Assembly: GCA_046331095.1 (NCBI GenBank) | Contig: JAXLRM010000003.1 | Location: forward strand, 124,001 to 188,000 | Source of the DNA: JAIBAC01 sp046331095 | GTDB lineage: Bacteria; Actinomycetota; Acidimicrobiia; UBA2766 | Direction of reading: 5' to 3' | DNA length: 64,000 bases | Shown here: positions 17,196-25,731 of the stretch, piece after piece | Layout: every line of letters begins with the position of its first letter | Position numbering within the stretch: the first letter of the stretch is position 1 | Made by a program: the position numbers and the translations under genes | The notes under the pieces: generated by a model | Told to the model about the DNA's origin: nothing | The model's database searches: none | What the model saw: only the letters and a program-made list of their open reading frames with translations

Positions 17196-18191
17196 CTAAC
17201 CCGCGAACGAGGAGACGACGATGCCCTCCCACGGTGTCGTGCGGCCCACCTCGGCATGAGCGGTCGCGTCGAGACGCCACTCCCGGTCGATGCTCCACCG
17301 GCCACCGACGCGCTGTTCCACGGCGATCCGCGCGTCGGCGCGCTCGCTGTTCACGCAGTACGCGCGCGTTCCGTCCGGGTTCGGGTACTCGAGCTGTACA
17401 CAGCGCTCGGGTGGGAGCTCCACGGTGGCGCGCAACCTGCGACGCGCTCCGAGGCCCACACGCAAGTGCCAGGTGGGCAACGCCACTTCGCAACGGGCAC
17501 GGATCGCCGTCGCGAGCGGATCGCGGGGCCGGTCGCGGCTTCCGAGGCGGAGGCGGGCGAACGGCAGCGGCGCAAGCCTCTCGAGCACGGGCATGTGCGA
17601 CACGGCGGCCACGACCTCGAGGGTGTCCCCACCGCCGAGATCACAGTGCAGCCACGACCACCGCTTGGCGCTGCCGTGGCTGAAGATGTGCGCGCCTGCC
17701 CCGGTTGCGAGCAGCTCACGCTCAACTCCGTCGACGCGCACGCGGCCCGAGATCGTGGCTGCGGGCCGATCGAGGAGCTGTGCGCCCGGCAGCACCTCGC
17801 GCTCCCACGCCCACCGCGGGAACGTGTACAGGGCCTCGTCGTCGCTGAACAGTTCGAGGTCCCACACGAGCCGCCCGGCGTGGCCCGTCAGCGTGGTGGC
17901 GTCGATACGGCACTCACCCACAGTGACGAGGCCGCCCGCGGCGGTCGGGCGCGCCGGCACCGGGCCGAACCGCTCCAGTATCGGGTCGGCTCCCACCGGG
18001 AAGCACGCGACCCATCCGTGCGCGAAGGGATCCCCACCACCGTCTCCGACGGGGGCGACGGTCTCGTAGTGGAACCACCATCCGGTCCCGTCCTCTTCGG
18101 TGCAGGTCGCGTACCAGACCTCCATCCGGCCGCGCGTCCCGTTCCAGCGCGGCGCCGTCGCGGAGTTCGCAGTCGAGCTGGTTGACGTCAC
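17196..18191 (-). CDS. Uncharacterised beta-rich protein, possibly lipocalin/tocopherol-cyclase-like
   Basis: A 331-residue soluble protein without signal or membrane segments. It is rich in predicted strands and tryptophan. The pattern TGWWFHYETVAPVGDG near the start and AHIFSHGSAKRWSWLHCDLGGG in the middle recalls the tocopherol cyclase/hydroxyneurosporene-type beta-barrels that bind hydrophobic substrates, but I cannot confirm homology by eye. The GTG at 18189-18191 overlaps the stop of the F420 oxidoreductase gene by 4 bp (GTGA), so the two are co-translated and may act on the same, perhaps lipid-like, substrate. Confidence 0.6.
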   Translation of the reverse strand: MTSTSSTANSATAPRWNGTRGRMEVWYATCTEEDGTGWWFHYETVAPVGDGGGDPFAHGWVACFPVGADPILERFGPVPARPTAAGGLVTVGECRIDATTLTGHAGRLVWDLELFSDDEALYTFPRWAWEREVLPGAQLLDRPAATISGRVRVDGVERELLATGAGAHIFSHGSAKRWSWLHCDLGGGDTLEVVAAVSHMPVLERLAPLPFARLRLGSRDRPRDPLATAIRARCEVALPTWHLRVGLGARRRLRATVELPPERCVQLEYPNPDGTRAYCVNSERADARIAVEQRVGGRWSIDREWRLDATAHAEVGRTTPWEGIVVSSFAG

Positions 18192-19135
18192 CGGTTCACC
18201 TCCGTTTGCAGCTCCCCCATGAGCGCGATCGCGTCCAGGTCGCGGTGGAGCGTGTTCCGCAACATGATCCTCTCGACTCCGGCGTCGTGGTAGTCCTGCA
18301 AGCGAGCGGCGGCGGCGTCCAATGTGCCGACGACGCCTCCGGCTGCCTCACGGCTCACGAGCTGCTGCGGATCGTCCACCCGCAGGACCGCGGCAGCCGC
18401 CGACGCGCGGTCGGATACCTCGGTGGCGTCGCGGCCCACGATTGCGGTGGTCATCACCGAGAGCCGGATCGTGTCGGGCGCGCGGCCCCGCTCACGGCAG
18501 GCGTCTGTCAACGCTCGCCTCCGGCTACGGCACTCCTCGGGGCTCGCCGAGACCGTGTTGTACTCGTCCGCGAAGGCCGCCGCGAGCCCGATCGAACGCG
18601 GGCCTCCGCGGCCGCCCACGATGACGGGCGGGCGCGGGCGCTGCAGGGGCAGCGGGAGAGCGTGGAGGGCCTCGATGTGGTAGTGGCGCCCGTCGAAGTC
18701 GACGCTGTCACGGGTCCACATGGCGACGACGATCTCCAGTTGCTCCTGCAGGCGCTCCATCCGCTCGCCCAACGGCGGGAACTCGAAGCCCCAATGCCGG
18801 TGCTCGGCTTCGTGCCAGCCTGCCCCGATCCCGAGCTCCACGCGTCCGCCCGACACGTGATCGGCGGTCACGACCGCCTTGGCCAGCAGTGCGGGGTGAC
18901 GGAACGTGACGGGCGACACGAGTGTGCCGAGACGGATGCGCCCCGTCACGGCGCCGAGCGCAGCGAGAGTCGTCCAGGCGTCGTAGCCGCCGCGGCGATC
19001 TGCTCCGACGACGGAGCCGTAGTGGTCGCTGCGGAACAAGCCGTCGAGCCGCGCGGCCTCCGCCGCGGCGGCGATCGCCTGCCACTGGTGCCAGTCGACG
19101 TCCTCTTGGCCCTCGATCATCAAGCCGACCCGCAC
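18188..19135 (-). CDS. LLM-class F420-dependent oxidoreductase
   Basis: A 315-residue luciferase-like TIM-barrel enzyme. Diagnostic segments are DGLFRSDHYGS (about 30-40), TGRIRLGTLVSPVTFRHP, DHVSGGRVELGIGAGWHEAEH, and RPPVIVGGRGGPRSIGLAA, which line the deazaflavin pocket in F420-using members. It transfers hydride to or from an unidentified substrate. The GTG at 19133-19135 is preceded by AGGAGG with a six-base spacer, and the protein then begins VRVGLMIEGQ. Its upstream region is occupied by the tandem repeat array, so its promoter must lie within or beyond that array. Confidence 0.88.
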   Translation of the reverse strand: MRVGLMIEGQEDVDWHQWQAIAAAAEAARLDGLFRSDHYGSVVGADRRGGYDAWTTLAALGAVTGRIRLGTLVSPVTFRHPALLAKAVVTADHVSGGRVELGIGAGWHEAEHRHWGFEFPPLGERMERLQEQLEIVVAMWTRDSVDFDGRHYHIEALHALPLPLQRPRPPVIVGGRGGPRSIGLAAAFADEYNTVSASPEECRSRRRALTDACRERGRAPDTIRLSVMTTAIVGRDATEVSDRASAAAAVLRVDDPQQLVSREAAGGVVGTLDAAAARLQDYHDAGVERIMLRNTLHRDLDAIALMGELQTEVNR

Positions 19136-19170
19136 CGCTGCCCTCCTGCGCACCCGAGCGTAGCGAGCAC

Positions 19171-19240
19171 CCCACCCTCCCAACCCCCTCCCAAGCCCCT
19201 CCCAACCCCCCCCTCCCAACCCCCTCCCAACCCCCTCCCA
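19171..19240. repeat. Pyrimidine-rich minisatellite, CCCCCTCCCAA-type units
   Basis: About six imperfect 11-bp units based on CCCCCTCCCAA run directly into the first unit of the larger array. The strand asymmetry (almost pure C/T) suggests expansion by slippage of the CTCCCAA motif that begins each larger unit. Confidence 0.75.
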
Positions 19241-19500
19241 AACGCGGGCAACCTGACCCGCACACGCAACAAGCCACCCGCGACTGCGGACGCCCCCCCT
19301 CCCAAACGCGGGCAACCTGGCCCGCACACGCAACAAACCACCCGCGATTGCGGACGCCCCCCCTCCCAAACGCGGGCACTCCCAAACGCGGGCAACCTGG
19401 CCCGCACACGCAACAAACCACCCGCGATTGCGGACGCCCCCCTCCCAAACGCGGGCAACCTGACCCGCACACGCAACAAACCACCCGCGATTGCGGACGG
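19235..19500. repeat. Tandem array of 63-64-bp structured repeats (array 1)
   Basis: Four full units begin with CTCCCAAACGCGGGC at 19235, 19299, 19379 and 19442, with a 16-bp partial copy at 19363. Each contains GCGGGC-AACCTG-GCCCGC (last unit and first unit carry A for the first G of the right arm), then CACACGCAACAA, and CCGC-GATT-GCGG. After 19500 the sequence decays into short GGACGGTC-like repeats. It fills the gap between the DUF2071 gene and the F420 oxidoreductase gene, both leftward. Confidence 0.9.
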
Positions 19501-19534
19501 TCTGCGGACGGTCTGCGGGTGCTCAGGCGGACGG

Positions 19535-20314
19535 TCAGGCGGTCGGGAAGATCGGTCGCGGCACGACCGAACCCTTGGCGTCGTGGGCCATGCCGCTGTT
19601 CGTGACGGCGATGCGGGGCCCGACGCGGGCTTCCATCCCACCGCAGTAGTGGGCTGTCGCCGGTTCCGCAGGAGCTTCAAGACCCGTAGCGGCCACGAGT
19701 CCGTCCTCGAGGTGCAGGACGTGGGCGCGGCTCAGCTCGTACGGCTCCGGTGCCACGTCGATCGCGTAGACGCCGTTCCGGCCCGGCGCGTACATGCGGA
19801 AGCGTGCGGCAAGGAACCGGTCCGCCGCGGTCAGCTCGGCGGGGGCGATCGGTTCGCCCATCGCTACGGCGATCTGGCTGTGCACGCGTGGGCGGCGTGG
19901 CCGGCGTCTGCGCGTGTTGTACACGACGACGTCGCCGGCGGTCTCGAGGCGCAGCCGCGACCAGTGGCACGGGAGCCCGAACACCTGCCGTCCGATGACC
20001 GTGGCGACGAGGCGGTCTGCGTCCAAGGAGAGGAACCACACGCCGCGACCTCCGTCGGGACCGCGGACGTACGTGCGCACGTGTGTCTCGAGGAAGATCG
20101 ACAGCCACGGCACGGCGGGCAGGGCCCGCGCCGGCGCGACGACGCGCACGAACGCGACGAGGCTCACCCATGCGTCGCCGTCGAGGGTGTCCACCGCCAC
20201 CCCCGGCGGCAGGAGTGACCTCAACGCCGCGCTGTCGTAGCGCCAGTGCAGGGACGCGACCTTGTCCCACCGCTGGCGCATGCTGACCTGGCGGATCCCG
20301 ACCGGCTCGGTCAC
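19535..20314 (-). CDS. DUF2071 (YqjF-like) family protein
   Basis: A 259-residue soluble protein of the DUF2071 family. Typical features are the N-terminal MRQRWDKVASLHWRYD, then LLPPGVAVDTLDGDAWVSLVAF, and LETHVRTYVRGPDGGRGVWFLSLDAD, the strand-rich core. The family's biochemical role is unknown. The GTG at 20312-20314 is selected because AGGAGG lies six bases upstream; the M twelve residues later is a weaker alternative. It lies downstream of the glucose-6-phosphate isomerase gene in the same direction, with a 43-bp gap. Confidence 0.82.
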   Translation of the reverse strand: MTEPVGIRQVSMRQRWDKVASLHWRYDSAALRSLLPPGVAVDTLDGDAWVSLVAFVRVVAPARALPAVPWLSIFLETHVRTYVRGPDGGRGVWFLSLDADRLVATVIGRQVFGLPCHWSRLRLETAGDVVVYNTRRRRPRRPRVHSQIAVAMGEPIAPAELTAADRFLAARFRMYAPGRNGVYAIDVAPEPYELSRAHVLHLEDGLVAATGLEAPAEPATAHYCGGMEARVGPRIAVTNSGMAHDAKGSVVPRPIFPTA

Positions 20315-20357
20315 GCCGACCCTCCTGTCGCCCCGCGCCCATACGCCCCCCCGCTGG

Positions 20358-21971
20358 TCATGCCTCGCGGCGGTCCCGGTAGCGGCGGATGAGCGCGTTC
20401 GTGGACGAGTCGTGGCCCAGGGCACCGTCGGCGGCGCCGAGCTCGGGGACGATCGCCTGGGCGAGCTGCTTGCCGAGCTCCACGCCCCACTGGTCGAAGC
20501 TGTTGATCCCCCAGATCCAGCCCTGCGTGAACACCTTGTGCTCGTAGGCAGCCACGAGCGCCCCGAGCGTGCGCGGGGTGAGCCGGTCCGCCGTCAGCGA
20601 GTTGGTCGGGTGGTTGCCCGGAAACGTCCTGTGCGCGACGAGCCCGGCCGGGACACCCGACTCGGCGACCTCGGCGGCCGTGCGCCCGAACGCGAGTGCC
20701 TCGGTCTGGGCGAGGAAGTTGGCGAAGAGGAGGTCCTGGTGGTCCCCGACGACCTCGTTGGGGCGGGCGAACGCGAGGAAGTCGCACGGGATCAGCTTCG
20801 TGCCCTGGTGGATGAGCTGGTAGAAGGCGTGCTGGCCGTTGGTGCCTGCCTGACCCCAGATGACCGGGCCGGTCTCGAAGTCGGCGTCGTCGCCGTCGCG
20901 GGTCACCGCCTTGCCGTTGCTCTCCATGTCGAGCTGCTGCAGGTACGCGGGCAGGCGCGCGAGGTACTCGCTGTAGGGCAGGACCGCGTGGGTCTGGGCG
21001 CCGCAGAAGTCGCCGTACCAGATGCCGAGCAGCCCCATGAGCACGGGGATGTTCGCCTGCCACGGAGCGGTGCGGAAGTGCTCGTCCATGTCGTGGAAAC
21101 CGGCGAGCATCGCCCGGAAGGCGTCGGGGCCGACGGCGACCATGAGCGAGAGGCCGATCGCGGAGTCGAACGAGTAGCGCCCCCCGACCCAGTCCCACAT
21201 CGGGAACATGTTCGCGGGGTCGATGCCGAACTCGGCGACGGCACCGGCGTTGGCGGACACGGCGACGAAGTGGCGCTCCACAGCGACGTCGGGACCCAGG
21301 CCCGCCCGCAGCCACTCACGCGCGGTGCGCGCGTTGGCGAGGGTCTCGAGCGTGCCGAAGGTCTTGGAGCACACCACGAAGAGGGTCTCGGCCGGGTCGA
21401 GGTCGCGGGTGGACTCGTAGAAGTCGGTGCCGTCGACGTTGCTCACGAACCGCACGGTGAGGTCACGACGTGAGAACCACGCGAGCGCGTCGACGGCCAT
21501 ATGGGGACCGAGGTCGCTACCGCCGATGCCGACGTTGACGACGTTGCGAATCGGCGTGCCCGTGTGGCCCACCCAGGCACCGGCGCGCACGACATCGGCG
21601 AACGCCGCCATCTTGTCGAGCGCGGCATGTACTTGCGCGACGACGTCGGTGCCGTCGACCACGATGGTCGTCCCGGCGGGCTGCCGCAGTGCCGTGTGCA
21701 GGACCGGTCGGTCCTCGGTGACGTTGATCCGGTCGCCGCGGAACATCGCCTCGATGCCGCCGCGCAGGTCGCGGGCGTCCGCTAGGGCGGCGAGGAGGTC
21801 GAGCGTCTCGCGGGTGACCCTGTTCTTGGAGTAGTCGAGGTACCACCCGGCAGCTTCGGCCGTCAGCTCGGTGCCGCGCTCGGGGTCGGCCGCGAACAGG
21901 TCACGCATGTGCACGCCCGCCATCTCGCCGGCGTGTGCTCCCAGGGCGTGCCATTCGGGTGTGTGGCTCAC
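20358..21971 (-). CDS. pgi: Glucose-6-phosphate isomerase
   Basis: A 537-residue phosphoglucose isomerase catalysing glucose-6-phosphate/fructose-6-phosphate interconversion. Visible signatures are VGIGGSDLGPHMA, the family pattern VGGRYSFDSAIGLSL with the sugar-phosphate site, and WGINSFDQWGVELGKQLA near the C-terminus carrying the catalytic lysine. Length matches the bacterial large type. GTG at 21969-21971 is used; a TTG two codons earlier (21975-21977) is equally possible and is better spaced from an upstream GGAG. The downstream neighbour is DUF2071. Confidence 0.95.
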   Translation of the reverse strand: MSHTPEWHALGAHAGEMAGVHMRDLFAADPERGTELTAEAAGWYLDYSKNRVTRETLDLLAALADARDLRGGIEAMFRGDRINVTEDRPVLHTALRQPAGTTIVVDGTDVVAQVHAALDKMAAFADVVRAGAWVGHTGTPIRNVVNVGIGGSDLGPHMAVDALAWFSRRDLTVRFVSNVDGTDFYESTRDLDPAETLFVVCSKTFGTLETLANARTAREWLRAGLGPDVAVERHFVAVSANAGAVAEFGIDPANMFPMWDWVGGRYSFDSAIGLSLMVAVGPDAFRAMLAGFHDMDEHFRTAPWQANIPVLMGLLGIWYGDFCGAQTHAVLPYSEYLARLPAYLQQLDMESNGKAVTRDGDDADFETGPVIWGQAGTNGQHAFYQLIHQGTKLIPCDFLAFARPNEVVGDHQDLLFANFLAQTEALAFGRTAAEVAESGVPAGLVAHRTFPGNHPTNSLTADRLTPRTLGALVAAYEHKVFTQGWIWGINSFDQWGVELGKQLAQAIVPELGAADGALGHDSSTNALIRRYRDRREA

Positions 21972-22119
21972 GAGCAAAGGCGGTCTCCGGAGTTGTGGAC
22001 GTGGATCTCGGGCCGAGGCTATCGCCCGCGCCGAGGCCGGTGACCGCACCCGCGGGCGCACGCGGCCGTTGGGATAGCGTTGAGGCCCAAGGGTCTGGTC
22101 GTCTCGGCTCGGGGGCATC

Positions 22120-23472
22120 ATGGGTGGACCGAAGATCACGATGGTCGGTGCCGGCGGGATGTCGTTCGGGCCGTCCATGGTCAACGACGTGTGCCACACG
22201 CCCGGCCTCGCGGGTGCGCGCCTCGTCCTCCACGACGTGGACGCGGAGCGCCTCGAGCGTGCCTTCCGCTTCGCGACCAAGCTGAACGCGTCGACCGGAG
22301 CACGCGTCGTCGTGGATCGCGCGACCGATCCCGGCGAGGCTCTCGACGGGGCGGACTTCGTGCTCTCGAGCGCGGAGTTCGGCCGCTTCGAGCACTGGCG
22401 GCAGGACTACGAGGTCCCCAGACGCCACGGCGCCCGACAGATCACCGGGGAGAACGGCGGGCCCGGCGCCGTGTTCCACTCGCTGCGCTCGATCGGCAAC
22501 ACGCTCGGGATCTGCGCCGACATCGACAAGTACGCGCCCAACGCGTTACTCGTCAACCTGACCAACCCGATGAGCCGGGTCACGCTCGCGATCAGCAGGG
22601 CCACGAACGTGCGTGCCGTAGGGATGTGCCACGAGATGCCCCTCGGTGTACGCCGCGTCGCCGCCAAGCTCCACGTGAAGCACACCGACGTGGAGGCGAA
22701 GGCGTCGGGGATCAACCACTTCACGTTCTTCACCGAGCTCCGCGACAAGCGCACCGGCGAGGATCTGCTGCCGCGGATCAAGGCGGTCTACGACCGCCCC
22801 TTCTTCGACTTCCCGCCGCGCTTCCAGCGCCTGATGGAACTGGCGGACCGCACCTTCCTCGGGGCCCTCTATGTCGAGTTCCGCTACGTCCCCCTCGTCG
22901 CCCACGTCGTCCGCGACTACGGACTGGTCCCGTGTTCGGTCGACAGCCACATCGGCGAGTACCTGCCCTTCGCCCTCGACGTGGCCGACTGGATGCCCGT
23001 GCCGATGGACTTCCACGAGCAGGCGATGCACCTCGCGGAGAGGGCGGCCCGATGGGCGGCCGACACGCGGCTCCCGCTTCCCCTGCAGCTCGCAGGCCAC
23101 TCACCGGAGGAGGTCGCACCAATAGTCGACGCGATCTGGAACGACCGGCCGGCCCGGATCATGGCCGTCAACGTCGCCAACCGCGGCTACCTGCCCGACG
23201 TCGCCGACGGGGCGATCGTGGAGGTGGGCGCGACCGTGGACGGTGCGGGCATCCATCCCGACGCGATGCCACCTCTGGGGGAGCCGCTGGCCGGCTGGGT
23301 CCGCACCCAGGTCGCGCTGCAGGACCTCGTCGTCGACGCCGCCCTCCAGCGCGATCCCGACCTCGCCTTCCAGGCGGTGCGCGAGGATCCGTGCTCACCC
23401 CCCGACGAGGCGTCGTGCCGCAAGATCTTCGACGAGTTGCGGACGCTGCAGGCCGACAAGCTCCCCTTCTGA
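22120..23472 (+). CDS. Glycoside hydrolase family 4 (alpha-glucosidase/alpha-galactosidase-like)
   Basis: A 450-residue GH4 enzyme, an NAD- and divalent-metal-dependent glycosidase that works by a redox-elimination mechanism. The Rossmann glycine motif ITMVGAGGMSFGPSM is at about 6-20. The Asn of LVNLTNPMSR and the metal-binding cysteine and histidine in GMCHEMP fit the family, with His again in SGINHFTFF. The substrate anomer and sugar cannot be set from this. It is divergent from pgi across 148 bp, which suits a sugar-catabolic role. A strong hairpin follows the stop. Confidence 0.88.
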   Translation: MGGPKITMVGAGGMSFGPSMVNDVCHTPGLAGARLVLHDVDAERLERAFRFATKLNASTGARVVVDRATDPGEALDGADFVLSSAEFGRFEHWRQDYEVPRRHGARQITGENGGPGAVFHSLRSIGNTLGICADIDKYAPNALLVNLTNPMSRVTLAISRATNVRAVGMCHEMPLGVRRVAAKLHVKHTDVEAKASGINHFTFFTELRDKRTGEDLLPRIKAVYDRPFFDFPPRFQRLMELADRTFLGALYVEFRYVPLVAHVVRDYGLVPCSVDSHIGEYLPFALDVADWMPVPMDFHEQAMHLAERAARWAADTRLPLPLQLAGHSPEEVAPIVDAIWNDRPARIMAVNVANRGYLPDVADGAIVEVGATVDGAGIHPDAMPPLGEPLAGWVRTQVALQDLVVDAALQRDPDLAFQAVREDPCSPPDEASCRKIFDELRTLQADKLPF

Positions 23473-23489
23473 GGGCCTTTCCCCGTTCT

Positions 23490-23527
23490 GGGCGCGCTCA
23501 CCCCACCCGGATGGGGTGAGCGCGCCC
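23490..23527 (+). terminator. Perfect 16-bp stem-loop after the GH4 gene
   Basis: GGGCGCGCTCACCCCA (23490-23505) pairs without mismatch to TGGGGTGAGCGCGCCC (23512-23527) across a 6-base loop. It lies 18 bp past the stop and is the most stable simple hairpin in the window. A T-tract is missing, so termination is inferred from strength and position. Confidence 0.7.
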
Positions 23528-23632
23528 AAGTCGGGATTTCGTCGGGTGGGGTCGCCCAGGTCCTGGCTTCGACGGGTCGGCAGTACCGGCCGAGTGGCGG
23601 CCCGTCGGCACCAAAGGCCACCATCGGCGCCC

Positions 23633-24379
23633 GTGGAACGTGACGAGTACCGCCGCATCGCCGCCGCCGAGACATCGCACTGGTGGTACGCCACCACGCG
23701 TGAGCTCCTCACCCAGGTGCTGGGACCGCACCTGAGCCCCGGCGGCACGTTCCTCGACGCCGGCTGCGGACCGGGCGCGACCGGGTCGTGGATGGCCGCG
23801 ATGGGACGCGTGGTCGGTGTCGACTACGAGCCGCTCGCCCTGGAGCTGTACGCGGAGTCGCGACCCGGCACCGCTCTCTGCGCAGCCAGTGTCGACGCGC
23901 TGCCGTTCGCATCGGACTCCTTCGACGCCGCGCTCTGTGTCACGGTCCTCTATCACGAGGGCGTCGCCGATCCCGCCGCCGCAGTAGCCGAGCTCGCCCG
24001 TGTCGTCCGCCCTGGCGGCTACGTGTGCCTCATGGAGCCGGGAATCCGGCGCCTGCGCCGCGCCCACGATCGCGTCACCCACACCGCACGCCGCTTCTCC
24101 CGGGGCGACCTCGCCGCCCTCGCCTCCGGCGCCGGCCTCGACCCCGTGCGCGCAACGGGCGCGTACCTCTTCCTCGCACCACCCGCGGCGGTCAAGGCCG
24201 TCCTCGAACGGGGCCGCACCGACAGCGACCTCGACACCTCCCCGGGCGGGATGGGCGGCGTCCTCACCCGGGTCGCGGCTGCCGAGCGCAGGCTCCTGGC
24301 CGGACGCGACCTGCCCACCGGCCTGTCCGTGCTCACGGTTGCCAGGAAACCCGGCTGGAACCGGCCTAGGCCAGCATGA
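23633..24379 (+). CDS. SAM-dependent class I methyltransferase
   Basis: A 248-residue methyltransferase of the Methyltransf_11 type. Motif I is FLDAGCGPGATGSW (about 42-55), the acidic residue ending strand 2 is in VGVDYEPLAL, motif II is VDALPFASDSFDAALC, and motif III is RVVRPGGYVCLMEPG. The N-terminal HWWYATTRELL is shared by many methyltransferases beside glycosyl genes. The acceptor is unknown. GTG at 23633 is the likely start since the residues before it show no family match. The last 14 bp overlap the convergent zapE gene. Confidence 0.82.
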   Translation: MERDEYRRIAAAETSHWWYATTRELLTQVLGPHLSPGGTFLDAGCGPGATGSWMAAMGRVVGVDYEPLALELYAESRPGTALCAASVDALPFASDSFDAALCVTVLYHEGVADPAAAVAELARVVRPGGYVCLMEPGIRRLRRAHDRVTHTARRFSRGDLAALASGAGLDPVRATGAYLFLAPPAAVKAVLERGRTDSDLDTSPGGMGGVLTRVAAAERRLLAGRDLPTGLSVLTVARKPGWNRPRPA

Positions 24380-25400
24380 AGCTCAGGCGCGACTCGGCGC
24401 GCCCGTACTTCTTGCGGTAGCCACCGTGACGGTAGGCCGGGTCGAAGATCGCGTCGACGGCCACACCGCTGGCGCAGAAGCCGATCGCGGCCTCGTAGAC
24501 CTCGTCGACGAACTGGACCCACAACAAGGCGTCGCCCTGGTTCTCGATGCGGTGCACATCACGCACGCACACGGCGTCCAGCCCGTCGAGCAACGCTGCG
24601 TACTGCACGGGGTGCACACGCCGCAGGTGGGCGAGCAGCGGGTCGAAGTCGTCGACGCTCACGCTGGCATCGAGGCCGGCGACGTGCACGTCGAAGGTCG
24701 CGGCGTCCATGGGTAGGACCGGTTCCGAGCTGCGGTGCCGATAGTCGGGACCGTCGATCGTGACGACGTCGAAGTGCGCGGCGATCGCGGTTATCTCGCG
24801 CTTGAAGTCATCGGCTCCGAAGCGACCCTCACCGAGACGGTCGGGCAGTGTGTTCGAGGTGCAGGCCACGCGGGTGCCATCACCGAGGAGGGTTCGCAGG
24901 AACGTGACCGCCATGAGGGTGTGCGCGACGTCGTCTAGCTCGAACTCGTCGATGCAGAGCAGGCGGTGCGAGCCGAACACCGCGGCGGCGTCGTCCATCC
25001 CGAAACGGCCGATCAGCGCCGTGAGCTCGGCGAAACTCAGGAACGCCGACGGTTGCGGTGCCGCGTGCCACAGCGAGGCGAGGAGGTGGGTCTTGCCGAC
25101 CCCGAAGCCGCCGTCGAGGTACAGCGCCGGTGTCGTGTCGGCGGGTGTGCGCCGCCTCCGTAACTTCGACCGGCGCGGCTCCGGTTTGCCGATCGCCTCC
25201 GCGAACGTCACGACCGCCTCCAGTGCCGCCTGCTGGGACGGATGTCGCGGGTCGGGCGCGTACGTCTCGAAGCGCGCGTCGCCGAAGCGGGCGGGGGGTA
25301 CCAGGCGTCCCACGAGGTCGGCCGCAGCGAGACGCGGCACACGATCCGTGAGTCGCACCCGGGCGGCGCCGGACGCTGCTACCGGGACTGCGCTGGTCAC
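24366..25400 (-). CDS. zapE: AFG1-like ATPase, ZapE family
   Basis: A 344-residue P-loop ATPase. The Walker A motif is GGFGVGKTHLLASL (about 97-110), Walker B is LLCIDEFELDD (about 147-157), and TSNTLPDRLGEGRF is the sensor-1 region of the AFG1/ZapE group. Bacterial ZapE destabilises FtsZ polymers during constriction; relatives in mitochondria act in protein turnover. Lack of an N-terminal targeting region fits a cytoplasmic enzyme. GTG at 25398-25400 is the start. The CsoR-like gene ends 20 bp upstream of it, so the two may be co-transcribed. Confidence 0.87.
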   Translation of the reverse strand: MTSAVPVAASGAARVRLTDRVPRLAAADLVGRLVPPARFGDARFETYAPDPRHPSQQAALEAVVTFAEAIGKPEPRRSKLRRRRTPADTTPALYLDGGFGVGKTHLLASLWHAAPQPSAFLSFAELTALIGRFGMDDAAAVFGSHRLLCIDEFELDDVAHTLMAVTFLRTLLGDGTRVACTSNTLPDRLGEGRFGADDFKREITAIAAHFDVVTIDGPDYRHRSSEPVLPMDAATFDVHVAGLDASVSVDDFDPLLAHLRRVHPVQYAALLDGLDAVCVRDVHRIENQGDALLWVQFVDEVYEAAIGFCASGVAVDAIFDPAYRHGGYRKKYGRAESRLSFMLA

Positions 25401-25420
25401 GAGCGGGCCAAGGTGGCGAA

Positions 25421-25681
25421 TCAGGTGAGCTTGAGGAACAGGCGTTCCATCTCGTCGGCGTCCATGCCGGCGCCGTCGGGATCGTCGATGCAGTAACGCA
25501 GACCCGAGCTGACGAGCCGGAACCCCACGCGGTCGAGGGCTGCCTGCACGGCGGAGAGCTGTGTCACGATGTCCTTGCAGTCCTTGCCCTCGTCGAGCAT
25601 TCGCGCCAGACCGCGAACCTGACCCTCGATGCGGGAGAGTCGGTTGCGCACGTCACCGGTGACATCCTCGGGGAATCGCAT
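25421..25681 (-). CDS. CsoR/CstR/DUF156-family transcriptional repressor lacking the copper histidine
   Basis: An 86-residue all-helical regulator with the family core VRNRLSRIEGQVRGLARML. CsoR binds Cu(I) through a Cys-His-Cys set. Here Cys35 and Cys64 are present, but the residue aligned with the copper-binding His in CsoR (DDHLRHC) is Gly60 (SSGLRYC), and the second His is Tyr63. A two-cysteine site without the His is typical of persulfide-sensing CstR-type members, so sulfur-species sensing is more likely than copper. The ATG at 25679-25681 sits 8 bp from an inverted repeat, implying autoregulation. Confidence 0.85.
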   Translation of the reverse strand: MRFPEDVTGDVRNRLSRIEGQVRGLARMLDEGKDCKDIVTQLSAVQAALDRVGFRLVSSGLRYCIDDPDGAGMDADEMERLFLKLT

Positions 25682-25689
25682 ACCGCAGT

Positions 25690-25705
25690 ATACCCCCATG
25701 GGTAT
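25690..25705 (-). promoter_or_regulatory. Predicted operator of the CsoR-like repressor
   Basis: ATACCC-CCAT-GGGTAT, a perfect 6-bp inverted repeat, matches the C-tract/G-tract operators bound by CsoR and CstR proteins. It lies just upstream of the repressor's own start codon, so binding would block expression of the repressor and possibly zapE. Confidence 0.7.
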
Positions 25706-25731
25706 GGCAGTAGCGACCGGGTGGAGGAGGT

